From the NCBI GenBank assembly GCA_028687575.1, contig JAQTZW010000011.1, positions 1 to 64,000 of the forward strand: a DNA stretch of 64,000 nt, in the 5' to 3' direction. The stretch comes from Gallionella sp. Its GTDB lineage: Bacteria > Pseudomonadota > Gammaproteobacteria > Burkholderiales > Gallionellaceae. The position numbers were made by a program, and so were the translations under genes. The notes below the pieces were generated by a model. It was not told the DNA's origin and did not search any database. It saw only the letters and a program-made list of their open reading frames with translations. Shown piece after piece: positions 1 to 9,698 of the stretch (its first letter is position 1; each line of letters begins with the position of its first letter).

Positions 1-1
1 T

Positions 2-112
2 TTTGAGGTCAATATGTTCGATAAAACCCCAATAAATCAAATGGTTGCAAATGCGATACAGAATCTTGACGAACCGGACATCAGTAAACAATTGAATCTA
101 TTCGATTTTTAA
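2..112 (+). CDS. 3' end of an unidentified gene (partial)
   Basis: An open frame enters from the left edge without a stop and ends at TAA 110-112, about 14 bases before the adaptor gene. The visible tail of about 36 residues ends in QLNLFDF. QLxLF is the consensus of the bacterial sliding-clamp binding motif (known from UmuC, Hda and other clamp partners), so a DNA-repair or replication protein is possible. So short a match can be chance. It does not resemble the C-terminus of a TolC/CusC outer-membrane protein, which would be the usual neighbour of cusBA. Function is left open. Confidence 0.45.
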   Translation, partial: FEVNMFDKTPINQMVANAIQNLDEPDISKQLNLFDF

Positions 113-125
113 CCGGACAGTAGTG

Positions 126-1745
126 ATGAAAAATATCAAATGGATAGCGTTTTTTGTTGCGGTGACTTGTCTGGTTGCGACTGCCGCTTACCAGTACGGC
201 AGACGCAGTGCCGACGCTCCCACTATGACAGGCAGCGCTGCCAAGGCAGAGCGCAAAGTGCTTTATTACCGCAACCCGATGGGTTTGCCAGACACTTCGC
301 CCGTAGCCAAGAAAGACAGTATGGGCATGGACTATGTGCCGGTCTATGAAGGCGATGAGCCTCAGCAAGCGGGCGCAGTCAGTATCAGTCCTGACCGGGT
401 GCAAAAACTGGGTGTGAAGAGCGAAGCCGCCACCTTGCGTCGTTTGGATCAGACGCTGCGGGTGACCGGTTTGGTGGCAGTGGACGAGCGCCGCATCCAC
501 ACGGTCGCGCCCAAGTTCGAAGGCTGGATCGAGAAACTATATGTGAATGCCAGTGGCCAGAGCGTTGCAAAAGGGCAGGCGCTGTTCGATGTTTACAGCC
601 CGGAACTGGTTTCGGCGCAACGCGAATATGCGATTGCCGTACAGGGCGAAGCGGCGCTGCAACAGGCCGATGGCGAAGCACGGGGCAGCATGAGCCGGTT
701 GGCCGAGGCAAGTCTGGCACGGCTGGGAAACTGGGACATCACGGGGGCAGAGATCGCCTGCCTGAAGCAGGGCTGTGCAGCAAAACGCAATTTGAGCTAT
801 CGCGCGTTGGTGTCCGGCGTAGTGCTGGAGAAGCGTGCGGTGCAGGGCATGCGCTTCATGCCCGGCGAATCACTGTTCCAGATCGCCGACCTGTCGTCGG
901 TGTGGGTGCTGGCCGAAGTGCCTGAAAGTGAGATCGGGCGGGTCAAGCAGGGAGGAGCGGCGCAGGTAGAAATAGGCGCGTATCCCGACAGGCAGTTCAA
1001 GGGCACGGTTACTTTCATCTATCCGACCATGAATCCCGCCACCCGCACCGTGCAGGTGCGCATCGAACTTGCCAATCCGGGCGGGTTGCTCAAGCCCGCC
1101 ATGTACGCCAGCGTGATTTTGCCGGTGGGCGATAGCAGGGAGGTGCTGACTGTGCCGACTTCGGCGGTGATAGATAGCGGCACGCGCCAGGTCGTGCTGG
1201 TGCAACAGGGCGAAGGCCGCTTTGCGCCACGCAACGTCAGGCTGGGTAATCGCAGCGGGGAGTATGTCGAAGTGCAGCAGGGGCTGACCGAAGGCGAGCG
1301 GGTGGTCACCTCGGCGTTGTTCCTGATAGATGCGGAAAGCAACCTCAAGGCGGCGCTGAGTGGTCTGGCACCCAATGCCGGGAATGCGGCCCCGCCAGCG
1401 GGGCAGGCCGCAGACTCCGTGCCGCCGGATGTACCATCCAAAACTCAACCTGAGGCTGTGTCAGGGGGGAAGTCGGAGACGAGAGTTGCTGCGAGCAACG
1501 TCGGCCATCAGGTCGAGGGCGTGCTGGATGAGATCAACGACGACGGTTCGGTCACTATCACCCACAAACCCATCCAGTCCCTGGGTTGGCCCGGCATGAG
1601 CATGGATTTTGAGCTTGCCAATCCTTCACTGGTGTCGGGCATCGCGCCGGGCAGTGCAATCACGTTCGAGATCGTCGAACGTGCGCCTAGCGACTGGGTG
1701 ATCACCAAGATGCGAGCCGCCGCGCCCGCGCACAAGGGGCATTGA
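126..1745 (+). CDS. cusB: Efflux RND periplasmic adaptor, CusB type, with fused CusF-like domain
   Basis: Membrane-fusion subunit of a copper/silver tripartite pump; it links the inner-membrane RND transporter to an outer-membrane channel in the periplasm. The N-terminus has one hydrophobic anchor or signal segment (IAFFVAVTCLVATAAY). A heavy-metal-binding motif follows at about residues 45-75 (YYRNPMG...DSMGMDYVPVYE), as in CusB relatives. Then come barrel-sandwich/lipoyl, hairpin and beta-barrel regions. The last ~75 residues (GVLDEINDDGSVTITH...WPGMSMDF) match the CusF metallochaperone fold with its W/M Cu(I) site, so CusF is fused to the adaptor. ATG at 126 is preferred over GTG at 123. 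The stop is directly followed by cusA, so the two are one operon. No cusC channel gene is visible here. Confidence 0.93.
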   Translation: MKNIKWIAFFVAVTCLVATAAYQYGRRSADAPTMTGSAAKAERKVLYYRNPMGLPDTSPVAKKDSMGMDYVPVYEGDEPQQAGAVSISPDRVQKLGVKSEAATLRRLDQTLRVTGLVAVDERRIHTVAPKFEGWIEKLYVNASGQSVAKGQALFDVYSPELVSAQREYAIAVQGEAALQQADGEARGSMSRLAEASLARLGNWDITGAEIACLKQGCAAKRNLSYRALVSGVVLEKRAVQGMRFMPGESLFQIADLSSVWVLAEVPESEIGRVKQGGAAQVEIGAYPDRQFKGTVTFIYPTMNPATRTVQVRIELANPGGLLKPAMYASVILPVGDSREVLTVPTSAVIDSGTRQVVLVQQGEGRFAPRNVRLGNRSGEYVEVQQGLTEGERVVTSALFLIDAESNLKAALSGLAPNAGNAAPPAGQAADSVPPDVPSKTQPEAVSGGKSETRVAASNVGHQVEGVLDEINDDGSVTITHKPIQSLGWPGMSMDFELANPSLVSGIAPGSAITFEIVERAPSDWVITKMRAAAPAHKGH

Positions 1746-1746
1746 G

Positions 1747-4700
1747 ATGCTTGCAAGAATCATTGAATGGTCGGCAAAGAACCGCTTTCTGGTATTGCTG
1801 GCCACATTGTTCGTTATCCTGGCCGGCAGCTATGCGGTGGTAAAAACGCCGCTGGATGCGTTGCCGGATTTGTCGGACGTGCAGGTGATCGTCTATGCCG
1901 AATATCCCGGTCAGGCACCGCAGGTGGTCGAGGATCAGGTGACTTATCCCTTGACCACAGCGATGCTGGCCGTGCCGAAATCCAAGGTGGTGCGCGGTTT
2001 TTCGTTCTTCGGCGCATCGTTCGTGTATGTGATCTTCGAGGACGGGACCGACATCTACTGGGCGCGTTCGCGGGTGCTGGAATATCTCAACAGCATCGCC
2101 GGTCGTTTGCCGAAGAATGTTTCTCCGCAGCTTGGCCCGGATGCCACCGGTGTGGGCTGGGTCTACCAGTATGTGCTACAAAGCGCCAGACATAATCTGG
2201 CCGAACTGCGCACCCTGCAGGATTGGTATCTGCGCTATCAGCTGACTAAAGCGCATGGTGTGGCGGAAGTCGCTTCCGTTGGCGGCTTTGTGCAGCAGTA
2301 TCAAGTAACGGTTGATCCGGTCAAGTTGCGCGCCTACGGCATTCCGCTGGCTAAAGTGACGCAAGTGATCCGCGATTCCAATCGTGATGTCGGCGGGCGT
2401 GTGGTCGAAATGGCCGAGACCGAATACATGGTGCGCGGACGCGGCTATCTGCACGGCAAGGCTGACATCGAGGCGCTGGTGGTGAAGGCGGACAACGGTA
2501 CGCCGGTGCTGCTCTCAGACATCGCGCGGGTGGAACTGGGGCCGGACGAACGGCGCGGGCTGGCTGAGTTGAACGGGGAGGGAGAGGTGGCATCCGGCAT
2601 CGCCGTCGCCCGCTACGGCCAGAACGCGCTGGAAGTCATCGGCAACATCAAGAAAAAAATCGCCGAAGTGTCTGCCGGTCTGCCGGATGGGGTGAGGATT
2701 CAGGCAGTATATGACCGTTCCGAACTGATTCTCCGAGCGATAGACACCCTCAAGCACACGCTGTTGGAGGAGGGGGTGATCGTGGCACTGGTGTGCATGG
2801 TGTTTCTGATGCATGCGAGGAGTGCGCTGGTCGCTATCGTGATGTTGCCGGTGGGCGTGCTGATCGCCTTTATCGCCATGCGCCTGTTGGGCATGAATTC
2901 CAACATCATGAGTCTGGGCGGTATCGCCATCGCCATCGGTGCGATGGTGGACGCGGCCATCGTGATGATAGAGAACGCGCACAAGCATCTGGAACGGTTA
3001 AACCCCTCTCCATCCATCCCCTTGACAGGGGAGGGAGCCATGACACCTCCCCTGTCAAGGGGAGGCCGGGATGAGTTTGACGTTCGCGCCCAAGCCATCC
3101 TCGCCGCCTGCAAGGAAGTCGGCCCTTCGCTGTTCTTCTCGCTGCTGATCATCACTGTCTCTTTCCTGCCGGTGTTCACGCTGGAGGCTCAGGAAGGGCG
3201 GCTGTTCGCACCGTTGGCATTCACCAAAACCTTCTCCATGGCAGGGGCGGCGCTGCTGTCGGTCACGCTCGTCCCCGTGCTGATGATGCTGTTCATACGC
3301 GGCAAGATCATGCCGGAAGCACAGAATCCGCTGAATCGCTGGCTGATTGCGGTATATCGCCCCATGATCACCACTGTGTTGATGCGCAAAAAAACGACCC
3401 TCGTGGCAGCCTTGCTGGCCCTAGGCTTGACCATTTATCCGGCGTTGCAGCTGGGCAGTGAGTTCATGCCGACGCTGAACGAAGGCACGTTGTTTTACAT
3501 GCCTGCTTCGTTACCCGGCATGTCTGTGACCAAAGCGGCTGAACTGTTGCAGACCCAGAACAAAATCATCAAGAGTTTTCCCGAGGTCGAATCAGTTTAC
3601 GGCAAGGCGGGACGCGCACAGAGCGCCACCGATCCGGCCCCGCTTGAGATGTTCGAGACTGTCATCAACCTAAAGCCGGAATCGGCCTGGCGGGATGGCA
3701 TGACCATAGACAAACTGATCGCCGAGATGGACAAGAGCTTGCAGTTCCCTGGTGTGGCCAACTCGTGGACCATGCCGATCAAGGCGCGCATAGACATGCT
3801 GTCCACCGGCATCCGCACGCCTGTCGGCATCAAGGTGTTCGGCAAAAATCTCGATGAAATGGAACGACTCGCCCAACAGATCGAGGCGGTGGTGAAGAAA
3901 ATACCAGGTACCACCAGCGCATTCGCCGAACGCATCACTGGTGGCTTCTATCTCAATATCGAACCGAACAGGGCTGCGCTGGCACGTTACGGGTTGACCG
4001 TGGGCGAGGTGCAGGACGTGATCGCCGTGGCACTCGGCGGCGAGAACGTCACCACTAGCGTGGAAGGACTGGAGCGCTTCGGTGTGAACGTGCGTTACCC
4101 GCGTGAATTGCGCGGCAATCCGCAACAGATCGCGCGCGAGGTGTTGGTTCCCACGCCGAGCGGGGCACAGATCCCGTTGGGCGAGTTGGCCAGCGTGACT
4201 GTGAGCAAGGGAGCACCGTCCATCCGCACCGAGAATGCACTCCTGTCCACTTACATCTATGTGGACATTCGCGACCGCGATATTGGCTCTTATGTGGCCG
4301 AAGCGCGCAAAGCCGTCACCGAACAGGTGAAATTCCCGCCGGGCTACTATGCGACCTGGAGTGGGCAGTTCGAATATATGGAACGTGCCGCCGCGAAGAT
4401 GAAGATTGTCATTCCCGTGACGTTGCTATTGATCTTCCTATTGCTGTACCTCAACTTCGGACGTATCAGCGAATCGTTGGTGGTGATGCTTTCCGTGCCA
4501 TTCGCGCTGGTCGGTGGCGTGTGGCTGCTGTGGCTGTTGGATTACAACCTGTCGGTCGCTGTGGCGGTCGGACTGATTGCGCTGGCCGGCGTGGCAGCGG
4601 AAACCGGCGTGGTGATGCTGATCTATCTGGAGCAGGCATGGCAGCAGATACAGGCACTATGCATAGCCGATGGGCGCAAGCCGACGGCGCAAGACTTGCA

Positions 4701-4923
4701 CCACGCCATCATGGAAGGCGCAGTAGAGCGCGTGCGTCCGAAGATGATGACCGTGGTGGCGATCATGGCGGGGTTGTTGCCTATCCTGTGGAGCAGCGGT
4801 ACCGGCTCCGAAGTCATGCGCCGTATCGCCGCCCCGATGGTAGGCGGCATGATCTCTTCGGCAATTCTGACGCTGCTGGTGATCCCGGTGATCTATGCGC
4901 TGATCCGAGCAAGAGAGCTTTGA
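1747..4923 (+). CDS. cusA: Heavy-metal efflux RND transporter, CusA/CzcA family
   Basis: Inner-membrane proton-driven pump expected to export Cu(I)/Ag(I) from periplasm or cytoplasm through the adaptor encoded just upstream. The 1058-residue length fits the family. Visible marks are the N-terminal membrane segment, two large periplasmic loops, the TM4 proton-relay segment GAMVDAAIVMIENAH near residue 400, and the methionine-containing cleft region of CusA-type pumps. Start ATG is one base after the cusB stop. Oddity: residues about 424-439 in the cytoplasmic loop after TM4 are encoded by a 17-bp perfect inverted repeat (listed separately) inserted in frame without breaking the gene. Cu/Ag specificity is inferred from family resemblance and the fused CusF domain. 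Confidence 0.94.
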   Translation: MLARIIEWSAKNRFLVLLATLFVILAGSYAVVKTPLDALPDLSDVQVIVYAEYPGQAPQVVEDQVTYPLTTAMLAVPKSKVVRGFSFFGASFVYVIFEDGTDIYWARSRVLEYLNSIAGRLPKNVSPQLGPDATGVGWVYQYVLQSARHNLAELRTLQDWYLRYQLTKAHGVAEVASVGGFVQQYQVTVDPVKLRAYGIPLAKVTQVIRDSNRDVGGRVVEMAETEYMVRGRGYLHGKADIEALVVKADNGTPVLLSDIARVELGPDERRGLAELNGEGEVASGIAVARYGQNALEVIGNIKKKIAEVSAGLPDGVRIQAVYDRSELILRAIDTLKHTLLEEGVIVALVCMVFLMHARSALVAIVMLPVGVLIAFIAMRLLGMNSNIMSLGGIAIAIGAMVDAAIVMIENAHKHLERLNPSPSIPLTGEGAMTPPLSRGGRDEFDVRAQAILAACKEVGPSLFFSLLIITVSFLPVFTLEAQEGRLFAPLAFTKTFSMAGAALLSVTLVPVLMMLFIRGKIMPEAQNPLNRWLIAVYRPMITTVLMRKKTTLVAALLALGLTIYPALQLGSEFMPTLNEGTLFYMPASLPGMSVTKAAELLQTQNKIIKSFPEVESVYGKAGRAQSATDPAPLEMFETVINLKPESAWRDGMTIDKLIAEMDKSLQFPGVANSWTMPIKARIDMLSTGIRTPVGIKVFGKNLDEMERLAQQIEAVVKKIPGTTSAFAERITGGFYLNIEPNRAALARYGLTVGEVQDVIAVALGGENVTTSVEGLERFGVNVRYPRELRGNPQQIAREVLVPTPSGAQIPLGELASVTVSKGAPSIRTENALLSTYIYVDIRDRDIGSYVAEARKAVTEQVKFPPGYYATWSGQFEYMERAAAKMKIVIPVTLLLIFLLLYLNFGRISESLVVMLSVPFALVGGVWLLWLLDYNLSVAVAVGLIALAGVAAETGVVMLIYLEQAWQQIQALCIADGRKPTAQDLHHAIMEGAVERVRPKMMTVVAIMAGLLPILWSSGTGSEVMRRIAAPMVGGMISSAILTLLVIPVIYALIRAREL
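3018..3062. repeat. Palindromic repeat inserted in frame inside cusA
   Basis: The two arms 3018-3034 and 3046-3062 are perfect 17-bp reverse complements (CCCCTTGACAGGGGAGG) with an 11-nt loop. The right arm continues GGCCGGG and encodes PPLSRGG. A related palindrome with the same peptide (PPLSRG) lies in the prophage at 36324-36343. This looks like a short dispersed repeat of the REP/palindromic-element kind tolerated in a loop of CusA. Confidence 0.8.
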
Positions 4924-5008
4924 AAATAAGGATTACTTCAATCAACCGCTTGCGGATGTGGGGTTGCCGGATATGAAATGCAGCGGTGAGGAAAGGAATT
5001 GGGAGAAT

Positions 5009-5040
5009 CTGCACCAACCATGGTCGGAGGATTGGTGCAG
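5009..5040. terminator. Hairpin between cusA and hup, possible shared terminator
   Basis: CTGCACCAA (5009-5017) pairs with TTGGTGCAG (5032-5040) around a 14-nt loop. It lies between the convergent cusA and HU genes. There is no long T-run on either side, so intrinsic termination is uncertain. Confidence 0.4.
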
Positions 5041-5050
5041 AAGCGGGCTG

Positions 5051-5329
5051 TTACTTGCCGTTAACGGTGGCCTTCAGTGTAGCGCCAGGTTTGAAAGCGG
5101 GAACTTTTGACGCCTTGATTTTCAGTTCCGTGCCGGTCTTTGGATTGCGACCAACACGTGCAGCGCGTTCACGTACTTCAAAAGTACCGAAACCAACCAG
5201 TGCGACATTGCCACCATTTCCGAGTGTTTCACCAATGATCTCGATCAATGCAGCGATGTTTTGTTCAGCAGCAGTCTTTGTGCTTCCAGTTTTTTCGGCC
5301 AAAGCATCAATAAGTTCTTTTCTGTTCAT
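5051..5329 (-). CDS. hup: HU-family DNA-binding protein
   Basis: Nucleoid-associated histone-like protein of 92 residues that bends and compacts DNA. The N-terminus MNRKELIDALAEKTG, the GFGTFEVRERAARVGRNP arm and the C-terminal AFKPGATLK are textbook HU-beta. The ribosome site TGAGGAAC lies just before ATG. The gene is single, convergent with cusA, and separated from the c-di-GMP gene by a 270-bp divergent promoter region. A second, distinct HU-like gene sits in the prophage at 34919-35194. Confidence 0.97.
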   Translation of the reverse strand: MNRKELIDALAEKTGSTKTAAEQNIAALIEIIGETLGNGGNVALVGFGTFEVRERAARVGRNPKTGTELKIKASKVPAFKPGATLKATVNGK

Positions 5330-5512
5330 GTTAGTTCCTCAGTGAATACCGTCGTTAATAGATGGCTGCGCAATGCAGTCCGCGAAGTCTACCACTCAAG
5401 CTGTGAGAATTGAACAGTCATATACAACGATAGGTGATATTTTTTGAGTACGATATGAAGCTGCCATTTATTTTCCAGTCTCACCCTCGTCAACGCTAAA
5501 GTTATCTCGCGA

Positions 5513-5540
5513 TTGACCGATAAATTGCCATACCTATAAT
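5513..5540 (+). promoter_or_regulatory. Sigma-70 promoter for the c-di-GMP protein gene
   Basis: TTGACC (5513-5518) and a perfect TATAAT (5535-5540) are separated by 16 bp. Expected transcription start is near 5547, giving a leader of about 50 nt to the ATG at 5600. This is the best -35/-10 pair seen by eye in the window. Confidence 0.75.
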
Positions 5541-5599
5541 GCAGCTTTGTGAGTATGGGCGCAGATACTTGTGATTCGCCAAATTTATACTTATAGACT

Positions 5600-8500
5600 A
5601 TGCCAATGAATTCTTTGATGGAACTGACGCTCGCCGACATCATGAACAAGCATGTTCAGCATGTCACGCCCGATTGTTCGCTTGCCGAAGCGGCAAAGCG
5701 GATGGCCGAGTCGCACATTTCGTCGTTATTGGTCGTGGCAGACAATATTCTGGTGGGCATCATCACCGAGCGGGATTTATTACGTCTGATCAATTCGCAA
5801 ACAGACAGGCAGACCCCGCTGTCAGAAATCATGAGCGCTCCGGTATTGACCGGCCCGCCTGACATGAAATTCACGGAAGGTTATATCCGCGTACTGAATC
5901 ACCATGTGCGTCATCTGGCTGTAGTAGGAGCTCACGGCGAATTGCTGGGGTTGGTCAGTGAAACTGATTTCCGCACGCATATCGGCTCTGAGGTATTGCA
6001 AAAGCTGGATGATGTGAATGCGGTAATGGATACCGAACTGACAATACTGCCGCCTGATGCCAGTCTTGAACAGGGTATTGCCTGCATGCTGCGCAATGGT
6101 ACTTCTTATGCGCTTGTCGTAGAGCATGAACGCGCAGTAGGTATTCTGACCGAGCGCGATATGGCACAGATGTTGCTCAGTGATCGGACTGCCAACGAAA
6201 TTCCTTTGCGGGAGATATGGCACGCTCCGGTCGTCAGTATCTCCCGCCGCACCCCAGTTATCGAAATCGCTGGGCTGATGCAGTCTCGGAAATTGCGTCA
6301 TCTGGGTGTGATAGATGACAACGGCAAGGTGATCGGCATGGTCACACAACACAAATTGATGGGCTATCTGGCCGCCAGCCAGATGAATGAGCAAAGCCTG
6401 CTCCGCCAGCAAGCACTGGAAAGTAGTCAACAACATACCGAATTGCTGTTGAACACCATCATGCAGGCCATACCCGACCTGATCTGGATGAAAAACAGCA
6501 AAGGCGTTTATCTGGGATGCAATCGGACGTGCGAACGCTTCTTCGGAGTATCCGAGGCCGAAATCATAGGTAAAACTGATTTTGACCTTCTCGACAAGGA
6601 AACCGCCGACCTCTTCCACGACCAACTGATTGCGGTAATAACCACCGGCAAGCCTGACACCCGCGAGGTCTGGGTCAATTTTGCCGAAGATGAACATCGA
6701 GTCTGCCTGGAAGTGATCCGGTCGCCGATGTTCGATGCCGACGGGAATCTGGCCGGCGTGATGGGGGTTGCACGTGACATCACTGAACGTAAGACAGCCG
6801 AAGCCAAAACCTATCGTTTCAGCCAGTTATACAATGCGTTAAGTCAATGCAATCAGGCTATTGTGCGCTGCAAATCCGAACAGGAGTTGTTTGATTCCGT
6901 CTGCCAGAGCGCGGTGCAATATGGCGGCATGCGCATGGCATGGATAGGCATGTTGGATGGACAACAAGTCGTGCCGGTGAGCAGTTATGGTGAGAGCGAG
7001 GTGTACCTGAAGGAAATCAAGGTTTCCTCCGATGCGGACTGCCCTTACGGACGAGGGCCGACGGGTACGGCGATACGCGAGAACCGACCATACTGGTGTC
7101 AGGACTATCAGCATGATCCTGCTGTGATTCCTTGGCGTGAGAGAGACAACCATCCCGGTTGGGGGGCATCGGCCGCCTTACCTCTGTGTCGAAATGGTAA
7201 GGTTGTCGGTGCTTTCACGCTTTATGCATCCGAAGCCAATTCGTTTGATGAAAAATCGCAAGCCTTGCTGGCAGAAATGGCGATGGATATTGGTTTCGCG
7301 CTGGATAATTTCCATCGTGAGGCGTTGCGCGTGAACCTGGAACGGCAGAGCGCGAAAGAGCGGGCAGTATTGGAATGGCTGGCCAAGGGCGAACCATTGT
7401 CATTCCTGCTGAATCAGTTGGCCATGCACTATGAAGCGCAATATCCGGGTACCTTGTGTTCTGTCTTACTGATGAGTGCTGATGGTAAACAACTTCAGCA
7501 TGGTGTCGCGCCCAGTCTGCCCGCAAGCTATTGCAAGGCGATAGACGGGGTGAGCATCGGTGCACAAGTCGGTTCATGCGGCACGGCAGCCTACACGGGC
7601 CAGACCGTAATCGTCTCGGATATTACTCGCGACCCGTTGTGGGCGGATTTCAGGAATCTAGCATTGAGTTATGGACTGGCGGCATGTTGGTCTATTCCAA
7701 TCATCTCTACCAAAAATCAGGTGCTGGGTACTTTTGCGCTGTATTCGCGCTTCCCGTGTAGCCCATCGCAAGATGAACTATATACGCTGGAACGGGGTGC
7801 ACATCTAGCCAGTCTGGCAATCGAGCGGGCGCAAACCGAGAATACCCTGAGCAAGCTCTCCCAGGCCGTTGAGCAAAGTCCAAGCACTGTGGTCATTACC
7901 GATCTGAATGCCAATATCGAATATGCGAACGCGTCTTTTACCAGAACGACCGGCTACCAACTGAGCGAAGTGCTGGGCATGAATCCGCGCATTTTACATT
8001 CCGGAAAAACCCCCAAAGTCACCTATGACGACATGTGGGCACACCTAAGCAATGGTCAACCCTGGAAAGGCGAATTTATCAATCGCCGCAAGGATGGCAG
8101 CGAATTTATTGAATCTGTGCGGATTTCTCCGCTTCGCCTGTCAGGCGGAGAGGTGACGAATTATCTGGCTATCAAAGAAGATATTACAGAGCAAAAACAG
8201 GCCGCAGCCCGTATTCAGCAGCTTGCCCACTTTGACTTTCTGACGGGTTTACCCAATCAGACGCTACTGAAAAGCCGGGTCAGCCAATCCATGAATCTTG
8301 CTCAACGCAGCAATACAGGTCTTGCTGTGCTGTTCATGGATCTGGATCACTTCAAGAATGTTAACGATACGCTAGGCCATCGTATCGGGGATGAATTGTT
8401 GATCCAGTTGGCCATCAGATTGCAGGCATTGCTGCGTGAGGAAGATACACTTTCCCGGATGGGCGGTGATGAATTCGTTCTGGTGTTGCCTAATACAGAC

Positions 8501-9511
8501 GCAGATGGTGCCGCTCATGTTGCCGAGAAAGTATTGTCTACGGTAGCCCAGAGTTTTCATATAGAGCAATACGAACTGGTGGTGACACCCTCTATTGGCA
8601 TTGCCATGTATCCGAACGATGGCACGGATTTCGACAAGCTTTATCAGAGTGCGGATGTGGCGATGTACCGCGCCAAACTTGAAGGTAGAAACAGCTTCAG
8701 ATTTTTCACATCAGAAATGCAGCAACGTTCCGCTCGCCGTCTGCTGCTGGAAAATGCCTTGCGACATGCCTTGGATCGCCAACAGTTGCAACTTTATTAC
8801 CAGCCGCAAGTTTCCATGCAGGATGGCAAGATCATCGGTGCCGAAGCGTTATTGCGCTGGCATCATCCTGAACTGGGCGCAATATCACCCGCAGAATTCA
8901 TCCCGGTAGCCGAGGAGAGTGGCTTGATTCTTTCGATAGGGGAATGGGTGCTGCGCACGACAGCTGAACAGCTGAGGCGTTGGCAGGAGCAGGGGTTGCC
9001 TTTAGTTACCATCGCGGTCAATCTGTCGGCTGTGCAATTCCGCCATCCGCACCTTCCCGAACTGATCAAGCAGATTCTCGCCGAAACAGGGGTGTGTCCG
9101 CAGCATATAGAGTTGGAACTGACCGAAAGCGTGGCAATGGATACGCCCCTCGCAGCAATCGCAGTGATGGACGAGCTACACGCTTGCGGCATTCGCATGT
9201 CCATAGACGATTTCGGGACAGGCTACTCATCCTTGAGTTACCTTAAAAAATTTAAGGTCAACAAACTCAAGATAGATCAATCGTTTGTGCGAAATATTAC
9301 GGAAGATGCCGAAAGCCGGGCGTTGGTCACCGCTATTATTACCTTGTCCAGCAGCTTGGGATTTCAGACCATTGCAGAAGGCGTTGAGACAGCCAGTCAA
9401 TTGGCATTTCTCAGACTGCAGGGCTGTGATGAGGCGCAGGGTTATTACTTCAGCAAGCCTTTGAATCTGAAAGACTTTGAGCAGTACATATTGGCGCAGA
9501 GTCAACTCTGA
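5600..9511 (+). CDS. Multi-sensor diguanylate cyclase/phosphodiesterase (CBS-CBS-PAS-GAF-GAF-PAS-GGDEF-EAL)
   Basis: Cytoplasmic c-di-GMP turnover protein of 1303 residues with no membrane segment. Rough order: two CBS pairs (10-255), PAS (285-400), GAF (405-575), GAF (590-750), PAS (760-870), GGDEF (880-1045), EAL (1055-1303). The GGDEF signature is intact (RMGGDEFVLVLP, ~955), with an inhibitory I-site RxxD (REED) five residues upstream, so product feedback is expected. The EAL domain keeps EALLRW (~1081), NLSAVQF, ELTES, DDFGTGYSSL, KIDQSF and IAEGVE, the residues needed for phosphodiesterase activity, so both activities look possible. CBS modules usually bind adenosyl ligands such as AMP/ATP, suggesting an energy-status input. 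Driven by the promoter at 5513-5540. Confidence 0.93.
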   Translation: MPMNSLMELTLADIMNKHVQHVTPDCSLAEAAKRMAESHISSLLVVADNILVGIITERDLLRLINSQTDRQTPLSEIMSAPVLTGPPDMKFTEGYIRVLNHHVRHLAVVGAHGELLGLVSETDFRTHIGSEVLQKLDDVNAVMDTELTILPPDASLEQGIACMLRNGTSYALVVEHERAVGILTERDMAQMLLSDRTANEIPLREIWHAPVVSISRRTPVIEIAGLMQSRKLRHLGVIDDNGKVIGMVTQHKLMGYLAASQMNEQSLLRQQALESSQQHTELLLNTIMQAIPDLIWMKNSKGVYLGCNRTCERFFGVSEAEIIGKTDFDLLDKETADLFHDQLIAVITTGKPDTREVWVNFAEDEHRVCLEVIRSPMFDADGNLAGVMGVARDITERKTAEAKTYRFSQLYNALSQCNQAIVRCKSEQELFDSVCQSAVQYGGMRMAWIGMLDGQQVVPVSSYGESEVYLKEIKVSSDADCPYGRGPTGTAIRENRPYWCQDYQHDPAVIPWRERDNHPGWGASAALPLCRNGKVVGAFTLYASEANSFDEKSQALLAEMAMDIGFALDNFHREALRVNLERQSAKERAVLEWLAKGEPLSFLLNQLAMHYEAQYPGTLCSVLLMSADGKQLQHGVAPSLPASYCKAIDGVSIGAQVGSCGTAAYTGQTVIVSDITRDPLWADFRNLALSYGLAACWSIPIISTKNQVLGTFALYSRFPCSPSQDELYTLERGAHLASLAIERAQTENTLSKLSQAVEQSPSTVVITDLNANIEYANASFTRTTGYQLSEVLGMNPRILHSGKTPKVTYDDMWAHLSNGQPWKGEFINRRKDGSEFIESVRISPLRLSGGEVTNYLAIKEDITEQKQAAARIQQLAHFDFLTGLPNQTLLKSRVSQSMNLAQRSNTGLAVLFMDLDHFKNVNDTLGHRIGDELLIQLAIRLQALLREEDTLSRMGGDEFVLVLPNTDADGAAHVAEKVLSTVAQSFHIEQYELVVTPSIGIAMYPNDGTDFDKLYQSADVAMYRAKLEGRNSFRFFTSEMQQRSARRLLLENALRHALDRQQLQLYYQPQVSMQDGKIIGAEALLRWHHPELGAISPAEFIPVAEESGLILSIGEWVLRTTAEQLRRWQEQGLPLVTIAVNLSAVQFRHPHLPELIKQILAETGVCPQHIELELTESVAMDTPLAAIAVMDELHACGIRMSIDDFGTGYSSLSYLKKFKVNKLKIDQSFVRNITEDAESRALVTAIITLSSSLGFQTIAEGVETASQLAFLRLQGCDEAQGYYFSKPLNLKDFEQYILAQSQL

Positions 9512-9698
9512 CGGGTAAATCCCGCTGTATTGAAACGGCACGCTCATTCGTATCCTTGCCTAGCTCATCGGACGCACTTCTGCGTTTGAACTGAACTGGA
9601 TTTCCCAGTCTATTCAAAGTTTATCCTGACAGTGCGGCTGCTATATTGCAGCCATACCACTCATTCTCGGCATTCACTTTGCACTTCGGGACACCACC

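Noticed and set aside
2..112. Left-edge partial gene as cusC (TolC-like channel)
   Set aside because: Its C-terminal residues do not resemble the TolC family, although the position upstream of cusB would fit.
5389..5649. Minus-strand ORF of 86 codons in the hup / c-di-GMP gene gap
   Set aside because: It starts inside the plus-strand coding sequence, covers the consensus promoter at 5513-5540 and has no ribosome site or family resemblance.
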